From positions 4,298,062-4,362,061 of the forward strand of contig CM030862.1 in assembly GCA_018105865.1 (NCBI GenBank): 64,000 nt of DNA, in the 5' to 3' direction. The notes under the pieces are model-generated. The model had not been told where the DNA came from, searched no databases, and was given only the letters and a program-made list of their open reading frames with translations. Below are positions 1-9,195 of the stretch, in pieces. Made by a program: the position numbers and the translations under genes. The DNA is from Metaphire vulgaris. Taxonomy: Eukaryota; Annelida; Clitellata; Crassiclitellata; Megascolecidae. Numbering within the stretch: the stretch's first letter is position 1; the number at the start of each line of letters is the position of its first letter.

Positions 1-506
1 CAAATCACCACCCTGGGTACGAGATTCTTGTCAGTGCTCGACTCATGATCAACAGCTCACAAAAATGATTATCTCAGCAGGAGTGCCACTGTGCATTATT
101 GAAAAATCACAATTTATTAATTTTTGCAATATGCTTGATCCAAAGTAGGGCTGCACCAAGTAGCTCAAGTAACGTGAGTACTCAGCTAAAAATTGGTCGG
201 TGAATTTTTTGGAGTAGAGTACTCGCAAAGAATAGCTAAATCAAGAATAACCAAAAAATGTAATTAAAATTCTGCCTACCTACTCTTATTTGTTAAAAAT
301 TATTATTCAGCCTTATTTAAGTTATTTGTAATCATTATGAATGATTGATCAACCCTTTTGGAAATTCAGATCTGGTTTTCGGCACATCCCTAAGTTTACT
401 TATCAGTAGTCACATACTACAACTAAACTGAACTGATGATGTACAACATATTTACAAAACATGCGTGATTTGTAATTACTAATTTGCACATTAGTGTTGT
501 GTTAGA
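1..506. other. Non-coding flank, no gene seen
   Basis: A+T-rich sequence without a convincing reading frame. The stretch at about 145-240 (GGGCTGCACCAAGTAGC onward) resembles a transposon end, but I find no inverted partner, so it is left unassigned. It precedes the BED-finger start of hAT-A. Confidence 0.4.
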
Positions 507-527
507 GTGTTTTTGCTAATCCATAGC

Positions 528-728
528 ATGGCTGAGCAAAAGAGACAACATAGTTCGCTAGTGTTGAACTATTTTAATGAGATTGATAGCAAGTTTGTGT
601 GTAAAGATTGCAAAATGTTGTTAAGTAACAGCGGCAATACATTCAGCATGATAAAGCAAAGGCAAAGAATCCACATTAATGTCAAACTAAACATTGCTGA
701 AATTGATAAGATATACCACGTGACTTAA
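528..728 (+). pseudogene. hAT-A transposase, N-terminal BED zinc-finger remnant
   Basis: A short frame opening at ATG 528 has the layout of a BED-type zinc finger, the DNA-binding head of hAT transposases. An aromatic-rich start (NYFNEIDSKFVC) is followed by a C-x2-C pair (CKDC) and a distal IH in the position of the zinc-binding histidine. The frame stops at 728, where a small inverted-repeat element begins (730-856). The catalytic part lies 4.6 kb downstream (5.3-7.6 kb), so the gene looks split by insertions. The family call is by motif only. I assume this head belongs to the downstream transposase because strand and type match. Confidence 0.55.
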
Positions 729-729
729 G

Positions 730-856
730 ATGGTGCATCGTTCATTTAATATTTTCTCCAAATTATTTTGTTTTATTTAATCAAATAAATGTCTAATGAT
801 AAAATTAACGATTTAATCATCAATTTTCGGATACGTTGCACCATCCTGTCTTTGAG
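730..856. mobile_element. Small MITE-like inverted-repeat element
   Basis: The segment begins GATGGTGCATCG and ends GTTGCACCATC, so its ends form an inverted repeat of about 10 bp around an A+T-rich core. It starts right after the truncated BED frame, consistent with an insertion that cut hAT-A. I could not identify a target duplication. Confidence 0.45.
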
Positions 857-1124
857 AAGAGTGACTTTTGGTTATTTCTGGATTTATTCTAATTTATTGA
901 ATCGGCGCATTTAGTGATGGGTGTTGGAAAAATGATAGGCATTGCTGCATAAAGTATATGGAGAAAAAGCGACATGTAAGCACGTGGTAAAGAATTTCCA
1001 TCATCGTCAAATCAAACTTAGATGAATTATTAAAGCAACTCTTCTGTATTTTTATTTGAAATGTTGAAAAAGTCGCAAAAACACTGATGAACTAATAGAA
1101 GCGATCAGTGATGAAAGAGTTATC

Positions 1125-1343
1125 TTGGCGTTTATAAACAAATTTCAGGAGAAACTTATGAATGACCACTATCACAAATTAGAACTGAAGCTGAATGGAT
1201 TATTAGTTGATATTAAAACCAGTCTAAAATCAACAATTTCTCAAGTTGCAGCTGATGTCAAAGACTCCTTATCACCACATACTAAAAAGTTATCTGAATT
1301 AGAAAAAAGAATCAATATTCTTGAATCCAAATCTATTCAGTAA
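1125..1343 (+). pseudogene. Coiled-coil ORF fragment, possibly retroelement ORF1
   Basis: A 72-codon open stretch encodes a charged helical peptide with heptad-like leucines (LELKLNGLLVDIK; KKLSELEKRINILESK). This is like the coiled coil in ORF1 of some non-LTR elements. There is no ATG in good context, no continuation and no other retroelement domain beside it. It could also be a chance A-rich frame. The coiled-coil reading is what the sequence shows; the retroelement assignment is a guess. Confidence 0.25.
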
Positions 1344-2019
1344 ATGTATTTGTGACCCACTCCATCAAAATGGCCCGTAAGTCGCACATTTTAAAATACA
1401 GCTAATTGCAGAAAACATCAACGGCGGTCAAAACTGTCAATGTTGAGATAACATAATTTTGTGTTAGTAAAAATCCTCTAGAAATGCTGTGCCACGATAA
1501 GAAGTAATACAGTACACCCAAAATGACTAAACTTACTGGTCTTTTAACCCCACCGTTAACAGATTTAGAAAGAATAATGCCATAAATGGATCAAGTTTGC
1601 GCCCATCGCATACACCTATCTTTGGAACAGCCTCAGTATGCCGTACAACAGCGGAAAGCTTAATTCATGAATATTCATTCTGTGGCACAAATTAGACAGG
1701 ATTGCCGGTTTCATTTGCCATCGTCAGCACTATCAGGGTGGGTCGTCTTTTCGACAGTTTTCGCAGGATTTTGCACTGAGCAGAAGATTGGAAATTAAGT
1801 CCCTGACTGAAGGTGCAGTATTGATCAGTTTTTAGTGTTCTTCAGAATCTTACAGATTTTCAATTCATTATTATTGTTTGATATCGAAACTGAAAGTAGA
1901 TGTAGTTAGTTGCTATAATAGTGTACTTGCTTAATAATAATAATAATAAATATTATTATTATTATTGACGAGTGACGTGCTTTCAAAACAGTTATGAGAT
2001 AACGACTGTGCTATTGTTG

Positions 2020-2830
2020 GAGTGAGAATGTCAAAGGCTTTCATAGAAGACTATGTCCTGACTGGTGTTTTGGGTTGCTAAAACAAAAGTATCGTCAAAC
2101 AGCTGTGTCATGTTTGTCAGAGTTGAGTGAGGTCATTAAAATGAGTACTGTTACTGGTGTTAACGTCCCACAGTTCGTCTGAACTGAAGATGGTAAAGTC
2201 AATGTTCAAACATATGACAGGCAAACATTTTTAACACAGTACTTTAGACCACTTCCTATTCTTAAAAAATTCAGCACTTTCGTTTCAGTGTAGACTTCTG
2301 TGGATTTGTTCATTACAAAATTGAACCAGATGAATCCGAGCAGTCTTTAGAACTCCTTCGATCGCCTGAAAATTTTCCTGCAATAGATTATATTAAAGTT
2401 TTACATCCACCCGGTTTAAGTTCAGAAAGGCAGTGGTACTTGTTTAACAAAATTCCAGAATTTGTGAAATGTGACTCACAGTACATAACGTGTCCTATAC
2501 CACAAAATCAGCCAATGGAGGCAGCAGTGGAAGTTGCTGTTCACATTAGTGAACATGTGGCTGGGACAAACAAAGGAAGTGAACAAACGTTAACAAAATG
2601 TGAAAAACGGCCTTGCCCATACAAGAAAAATGAGGATTCTGAATCGAGCTTAGATTCAGCAAAGCACAATGTTGTTGGTGCGGTTAAAAAAATCCTAAAA
2701 CGGTGACGAGCAAAAGGCCAAAACAGGTCCAACAGTCAAACGAATCAAGTGGTGATTTGGACCTTGAAAAAGTAATGCCCTGTGAAGCCTTTCGAACAAG
2801 AACAAGACAGGTTAAAAAGCCCTAAAAGTA
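2020..2830 (+). pseudogene. Transposon-associated protein remnant (unassigned family)
   Basis: Coding-like sequence runs through several frames with stops. It includes NVQTYDRQTFLTQYFRPL at about 2200-2260, PPGLSSERQWYLFNKIPEF at about 2410-2465, and a K/R-rich tail to about 2825. I have the impression of similar peptides in uncharacterised DNA-transposon ORFs of invertebrates, but I cannot name the superfamily. Stops such as the one near 2294 show it is dead. A 19-nt (taa)/(att) track at about 1934-1966 lies just upstream. Confidence 0.4.
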
Positions 2831-3470
2831 CTTGCAGTTCGGTTAAAATTCTTCATGCAGTACACGTTAAATTGTCAATCAGTGTTTTTGTTGTATATTG
2901 TGTGCTTATGATGTGCTTCACTTACATTATTTTCAGTACTAACCTTAAAAACTTTTAATTGAGAACCGTGCGATATTTTACAACTATTTGACATTCGATA
3001 TTTCAGGCACTTTGAGAATTGAGACGTAATTTTTCAGCTTATATTCTCTGTATATTGTATAAACTGTGTGCCAAATTTCATAATCATAGCATATAAAATG
3101 ACTATGGTTGCTAAGGACTTTCTATGCCACTTACAACTGCAAATCGTATTTTTGCGTTTTCTCAATTTAACATTTTGCAGGGCTGTGTTGTTTAACCTTT
3201 TCCTATCCACCATCCCCTCCGGGGGGACCTTCAAAAAATGTTGTTGCGATCCCGCGTAGCCGTATATGGGACATTTTGGGTGACCTTACTCTAGCTATCC
3301 TCAGTTCAAAATTAACAGACAATCTAATAATTTCTTATTTCATAATGATGGCATAGGCATTTTCTACCTGATATCACACAAATGCGTCACATTTGCCACC
3401 TATAAGGCCTTTGTTCTTGGATAAATCCGAACTGTCGAAAGTGACGAATTCTTTGTAAATTTGCATTAGT

Positions 3471-4267
3471 ATGGTTAGCAAAAAGAGGTGTTTTACTTCA
3501 TCAGAAGTATTGATATTTGTCGAGGATAGCGATGATACAGAAAGTTATTATAGTAGTAGCAAAAGTGAAATAGAAGACGACAAATTTGCTTCAGATAGTT
3601 ATGATAACGATGTAACTAGTGAGGACAATGATGACCATGAGGTTGGTGCACCACCGGCCAACGTTTGGCAAACAATTGAGACACCTGCAACTGGATTTCA
3701 TTATATCCCCTTCTCAATGAATGTTTGTGGAATTCAAATAGAAGAAACACAAATGCCAACAACAGTTTTGGGGTAATTTCAATTATATTACTCAGATGAG
3801 CTATTGCAGGTGATTGTCGAGAATTCAAATGTAAATGCTAAAGCATGTCTGGCAAATTTTACCCCAAGAAACATTCTATCTGGAATAAGTGGGCAAACAT
3901 TAGCCTCGAAGAAATAAAGGCTTATTTTGGTGAAATCTTCAACATGGCCATAAATGACAAACCAGGCATATTTGACTACTTCTCAACAGACTGGGTTGAT
4001 TGCATGCCCTTTTTCACTGATGTTTTCACTAGGTGCAGATTCCTACAAATACATTGGATGTTACAAATCAGCACACCTGCTGGTGTCAACACAAATAGAG
4101 CTACAAAAATTGAAGGACTGGTAAAGCACATGAAAGACAAGTGTCTTCAATATTTCCATCCCAGGCCAAAATTTGCTGTTGACGAGACTACCATTGCATT
4201 CAAAGGACGCGTGGCTTTCCACATGTACAACCCCAAAAAACCAACTATTGTATTATCTCGGGTATAA
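3471..4267 (+). pseudogene. piggyBac-type transposase, broken N-terminal and catalytic part
   Basis: An acidic, serine-rich N-terminus (3471-3776; EDSDDTESYYSSSKSE) is followed, after a stop and a frame change, by a DDE_Tnp_1_7-like core in 3845-4267. The core includes WANISLEEIKAYFGEIFNMA and RPKFAVDETTIAFKGR. In piggyBac transposases the acidic head and a DE-containing segment followed by FKGR are typical, the D being a catalytic residue. The frame ends abruptly at about 4265, where a different repeat (TATAATACGCA ends) begins, so the C-terminal half is missing. No TTAA-flanked termini were found. It is non-functional. Confidence 0.7.
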
Positions 4268-4960
4268 TACGCAGCCAAGTGTAATGCGCACCCTGAGTTT
4301 CGAAATTTATCATAATGCAAAAATGTTTAAACCTATGTATAATACGCACCTACAACACACGCAGCCAGCCATAGTGGCGCCACCTAGCGAACAATTGCTG
4401 TGTTTGCATAGGTCTATAGTTAGTGTCCTGGTCTTCGCTTTATGGGAACATTTTATGATGGAATGATACAAATTGCTGATGTTACAGTTTTATCGATTTC
4501 ATTTGCAAAATTTAATGCCAAACATTTACAAAACGAGCCATCACATGAGGACGACAGTGATGGTGATGACAGTGATACCAACTTTGTCTCTCATGAAGGA
4601 CATCAATTGAAAAGTGGACCACCATCTGTGAATACATCAAACGAAGAATTGCAAAGCAAAATCGTCAATATTATTTCGGCTAGAGAAAAGATTTCAGCAT
4701 CTGGGTTAAAGCTTCAGTATTGGAAACAAAGAGCAGAACAAAATAAAACAGTTGCCTTTTGAAAGTTGGCTTTGTATTTGAAAGACTGTGAAGATTACTG
4801 ATAAGCTAGAGCAGAGAAGAGGCACTTTTCGAACTTTGATCCAGTAATGAAGCACGTATTGAATTGAAAAGCCAAACAGATCTGTCATGTTTTTTGAATG
4901 TCCACAGCGGCAAAGGCCTTCAAAATTTGCACACGAGGAGGCAGTCAAAACAAACATAAA
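4265..4960 (+). mobile_element. Inserted DNA-element fragment with TATAATACGC motifs and an orphan ORF
   Basis: The piggyBac frame is cut by sequence with repeated TATAATACGC/TAATGCGCACC motifs (4263-4350). Such subterminal motifs occur in some pogo/Tc1-like elements. Next comes an open frame (4442-4762) with an acidic patch (HEDDSDGDDSDTNF) and a basic C-terminal helix (LKLQYWKQRAEQNK). I do not recognise its family. The right border is not defined. Confidence 0.35.
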
Positions 4961-5340
4961 ACCAAAGCAAAGAAATCGATTGGACCCCGAAGACTATCCA
5001 AATTGCTTTGACATAAAAATGTCAATTTTGATGTTATTGTATCATAAATGAAACATCATTTCTCAAAAGCCTGATATGAAATATTTCAAATAAATCCTTC
5101 TGTTTCAAAATGAGAAATTAATTTAGTTTATTGCATTATATTACATCCTGCTTAACTTATATTAAAGTTTATGTATTTATTATCATGTAACTATAAAGCA
5201 ACCTCTTCGCATTTAAAAAATGTAAGGGCCTCTTTAAAATCTGTGGAGTAATGTCAGTGAATATAAATATATTTTGAGGTAATGGGCAAGAATGTTGCCC
5301 GACCCCTGCTATAACCAATTATAAGAACGAAGTCGACAAG

Positions 5341-6953
5341 ATTTATCAGATGTTGGCTCCATATGATGCAGAATCTGAGTGCATTGCCAAAGTTGACTTG
5401 CAAACCTACTTTAATGCAAACTGGGGCAATTGTAGAAACATGTGGGTCCGTTACCTTTGCAATCAAACACCAAGTCCGGAACATAACACCAACAATCGTG
5501 TACAGTCCACAATGCCAAAATTAAAGGTGTGCTACTGCACACTGATGAACTTCATGTTGAGGTGAGAGGACTACCAATGCTGCACGCTGTCAAGGTCTCA
5601 GAAGGAGTACATGAGCATGTTCTTGCTTCAACTACGCTACGATACACATATGCAAGCAAGTCAGTTCTTTGGGAATCACATGCCACATACTGGACACTGA
5701 CTTGCAATGGAGATCATTTGCACTGGCATGTCGATTGTTTCCAGGATCTCATACCTATGATCGAATAGCAACCCTGATGTCCGACATACTGAAAGAATAT
5801 GGAATTCCAGTGGAAAAAATCACTTGTTGTGTGATAGACAATGGGAGTAATTTTGTTAAAGCCTTCAAAGAGTTCCAAGTCGAGGTAGCAACCAATGAAC
5901 AAAGTGATGACGAGGAGCTAGGTGATGATGAAAATCAGACAGATGTAGTTCGGATTGATCTGTGCGATTTGATCACTGAAGCCTCAGCCTGCAATCAGCC
6001 TGACGAGCAGCTGCATATGGATGACGAAGCAGATGATCCTATCGTATTGCCAGCACATCAGCGGTGTGCCAGTCATACACTAAATCTTGTTGGATGTAAT
6101 GGTCCACCATCTGCTGCTGGTAAAAATGCTAAGTATCAATCACTTATGCATGCCAGTAATGCCAAGCTGTCAGCAATCTGGAACAAAGTGAACAGTCCAA
6201 AGTCCAATGAGATAATTCTCTCGGTGCCTGACTGTCAAGTCATGACTCCAGTTCCTACTCGTTGGAACAGCTACTATGATGCTCGTCGGAGCCTACTGTT
6301 GCACAGCTCAGATAAGGTAAACGAGTTGTGTGTTGCACTGGGGTTACCAGTTTTCAAGGACGTTGAATATGCATTCATGAAGAAATGCAAGTTCTTACCC
6401 CGCTCGCACAAGGTCTGGACCGACTACAAGGTCACTCAAATCCAGAAAGCTACATGGCATTCCTCTTTCCAACCCTGATGCAGCTACGCCATGTGTACAG
6501 AGAATTCTCGTCTAATCGTGGTCAGGGTCAGGCACTAAAATATTGTTCACCGTTGGCATCAGTCATTCTCCAAGATATAAGCACCAGATTTCGTGAATAT
6601 TTTGAGTTTTCACAGTCATCTGAGGCTGCCGTCCTAGCATCAATCACACATCCAGCATTCAAGTTGAGATGGTTGCCAACTGATGTTGTAGATCAGATGA
6701 AAAGCTTGTTCTTGGGTACTCTGAAGGACACTTCAGCTGCACAGCTTCAGCAGAGCCTTAACAAGTCATCAAAGGCTAGTGACATGTTAGACTCAAACAC
6801 ACTTGATTTCTTTACATTTATGCACACCGAAGACAGTGTCGCAGCCACAAACACTCAGTCACACGTCGAACTGCAAGGCCTGCAGTATTTGGAGGATACT
6901 GACCAAACACTCAGTTCACTTTGTCGTTATCCACTCATTTGTCAAATGTTTAG
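5341..6953 (+). pseudogene. hAT-A transposase, catalytic exon with frameshifts
   Basis: Three overlapping frames (5350-5768, 5669-6478, 6385-6953) together cover the RNase-H-like hAT catalytic domain. Visible landmarks are the LACRLFPGSHTYDR block, VIDNGSNFVKAF (the hAT motif with a catalytic aspartate), LPAHQRCASHTLNL and VPTRWNSYYDA (the TRWNS block). The insertion domain is acidic. At least two frameshifts break the gene. The exon ends in TTT AG followed by GTATGT, a normal splice donor, with phase 2 into the exon at 7365. The reaction would be cut-and-paste transposition with 8-bp target duplications. The BED head is probably the fragment at 528-728. Confidence 0.85.
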
Positions 6954-7364
6954 GTATGTTTTTGAATTTTTGCAAAAAGTAAGGTACTGTTGCCTGCAAA
7001 TTAATCACTAAGCTTCATGTACTTGAGTCATCATTACTGTGTAAAGTTACATGGTAGATCGGCCTTTGATTCGGCTCAGACTGTCAACTGAGATAAATAA
7101 GTCATTAAATTTGAAACAAGTTAGATTTTATGTAATTATTAATGTATCTTGACAAGTTGACAGTTGACGATGTATAATATAGCCTATAGTCCTCCCTTAT
7201 TTAAAGGCTTTCAGACTTAACGGTGTAGTCCCTACTCACTATAGTCAGTAAATTTCAAAGTAGTATTAAATTTTAAGTTGTTTAACTATTTATTTAGTTC
7301 AATTTGGGTGTACTTTGTGATGTTGCTTCAATTTAAGCGTCTGTCAATTTTTAATTTTGTTCAG
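6954..7364 (+). other. Spliceosomal intron inside hAT-A transposase
   Basis: The sequence starts GTATGT and ends TTTTGTTCAG. Removing it joins QMFR to KYNVALPSSAAVERLFS in frame, which rebuilds the expected hAT dimerisation segment. It has an A+T-rich interior with no other gene. Confidence 0.75.
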
Positions 7365-7569
7365 GAAATATAACGTTGCATTGCCATCGTCAGCAGCAGT
7401 CGAACGTTTGTTTAGCACTGATGGTATGATTGCTTCAGCAAGAAGAAATCGTCTCCGACCTCCTCTGTTTGAAAGTTTGCTCCTACAGCGTGCCAATACT
7501 GGCCTTGGTTCGATCAAAAAAAATGAAACAGCATCTTCAGCAAGCGCCGGACCATCCGAACAGTCATAA
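7365..7569 (+). pseudogene. hAT-A transposase, C-terminal dimerisation exon
   Basis: The exon encodes PSSAAVERLFSTDGMIASAR followed by RNRLRP and a short polar tail to the stop at 7567-7569. This is the conserved hAT C-terminal dimerisation motif (usually A-x-S-x-x-x-E-R-x-F-S). It joins the catalytic exon across the 6954-7364 intron. The exon is intact, but the upstream exon is frameshifted, so the gene is a pseudogene. Confidence 0.85.
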
Positions 7570-7856
7570 CTCATAATCAACAGTCTGCTAATTTGTGACT
7601 AAACCGTAACTAACTATTACAGTTACAGTACTCCTCAAATTTTCTTAGTTAAGAATTTTATCTAAGTTTGTTGTCAACTTGTAAGGCTAACTGACTTACA
7701 CTGTTCTTGTGAGTTGTTCTCGTGTTCAACAGTTCAGGAATTATGCTAACTTTGCCGAGGAACTGACATTTGCGGTTGGTTTTTTAGTTTTTACTGGCCA
7801 TAATGGACGATGGACTGTGTTGAATCTGCTGCTGTAGAAAACCTTAATACAATATT

Positions 7857-8065
7857 GTGATGCAATGCAAGAATCAATTTATTGACGTAAGGCAAAGTAT
7901 TTTACGAAAGTATTTTCCAAAAAGTATTTTGAAAATACTATTTCATTTTGTATTATGCAAATACTTTTGTAAAGTATTTCATTTTGTTATTTTCAAAATA
8001 CTTGTTTTGCACTATTTTATTTTCTATTTTGAAAATACTTTTGAAAAGTATTTTGCCCATCACTG
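7857..8065. mobile_element. hAT right terminus with subterminal palindromic motifs
   Basis: The end reads GTATTTTGCCCATCACTG, the inverted form of the hAT-type terminus CAGTGATGGGCAAAATAC. Inside it, AAAGTATTTT/AAAATACTTT motifs repeat many times. It is the natural right end of hAT-A. The matching left end is not found in the window, so hAT-A is probably truncated or its left end is rearranged. Confidence 0.6.
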
Positions 8066-8746
8066 CATAATAGTTTACATCATTGCTGCTTTGACACTTT
8101 GATGGGTATTTTTTTATTTCTATCTAAATTTGCCTAACCGATGTTTGTTTTGACCATGCATTTGGGAGATGCATTGTGTTTCTTTGTTATGTGTAAACTC
8201 CATTGTAGCTTGCCTGAGAGAACCTGTATGTGCAATGGACAGCTATCAAGGCCCGCATCGAAAAGTGCCAGACAATGACATTTTGGGTAATACTTAATTT
8301 AGCACAGTCTCAATAAATTGTATGACTCAGCAAATGATGTTTAACAGAATGCTATTGATATTTTTAGTTTTATGCAGGTGAATTCAGGTCACACATTATG
8401 TAACCCAGCCTATTAGTAGGACACATTTCCGCCATTATATAGTGCCAAATCAGTCGCCAAACCCGAGGGGATAGGCCTGCTTTCTAATACTTTGGCGCGT
8501 GATTGTATAATTTAAGACGCTGCATTAAATGTCTCCCGTGCCAGGGGAGCCCACAGATTGGGGGAAAGGAAGGAAATGCTTCTTAGAAAAGCCAGAGGGA
8601 AATTTCCTCCCGCTGAGTTTTGGTATCACATATTAGACAAGAGTAGCATATTCATTCAATAATGCTTGTGCAACACTATATCAAGCTGCTACAATTTTTT
8701 TTACAACTTCACCTACTATTAGGATCTGGTCTGATGACATTATACT
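8066..8746. other. Intergenic sequence, nothing assigned
   Basis: No sustained reading frame, repeat array or recognisable element end. It lies between the hAT-A right end and the MULE-like remnant. Confidence 0.4.
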
Positions 8747-9187
8747 GTGGAAAGTAAATGTGCAGACCAAAGGAATGCCTCTCAGGTCAAAAGGTCAGAT
8801 ATTTCCTCTATGTGCCGTTTCCTTTTTCGGGATATGACGCTAGCCATGGAGTGGATACATGGAAACCGCTGCCTTTTCCGCAGCCATGTCCAGGAGCCAT
8901 GGCTCCTGGACATGGCTGCGGAAAAGGCAGCGGACATGCCAGACGATTATATCATACCGAAATGGCCTTAAAGCGCACCACAACATGCACTTAGAGGCCA
9001 TGCATCGGGTATTAAAGCATGTCCATCTACAAGGCCGCAAGGCGAGAAGACTAGATAAAAGTATTCATGCTTTGCTGAAATATCTGCGGACAAAAATGAG
9101 TGACCGCCTAGTCAAGTTATATCGGGGTTAGTGGAATCCGCCATATTGGTGGGATCAGGAAGCGACATGACGCAATTAAAAACTTAA
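8747..9187 (+). pseudogene. MULE-like transposase fragment, upstream part
   Basis: The clearest coding part is 8977-9131, with NMHLEAMHRVLKHVHL and RRLDKSIHALLKYLRTKM. This resembles the region upstream of the SWIM finger in MULE-type transposases. After a break, a second frame (RHDAIKNLSSD, about 9159-9195) runs up to the hAT-B insertion and is continued on its far side at 12154. Upstream (8747-8865) the frames are disturbed by a perfect palindrome. Function would have been transposition; it is dead here. Confidence 0.6.
8866..8933. repeat. Perfect 68-bp palindrome
   Basis: Two 34-nt arms, starting CCGCTGCCTTTTCC and ending GGAAAAGGCAGCGG, pair perfectly with no spacer, centred on CCATGG at 8899/8900. 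Pairing stops at the next base on each side. It sits inside the MULE-like remnant, where both halves read open (RSHVQEPWLLDM in one frame), which fits a local inverted duplication of coding sequence. Confidence 0.95.
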
Positions 9188-9195
9188 GTTCAGAT
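9188..9195. repeat. hAT-B left target-site duplication
   Basis: GTTCAGAT abuts the left terminus and matches GTCCAGAT at 12146-12153 in seven of eight positions. An 8-bp duplication is the hAT signature. Confidence 0.8.

Noticed and set aside
3616..3828. Minus-strand ORF opposite the piggyBac head
   Set aside because: Shadow of the acidic piggyBac N-terminus.
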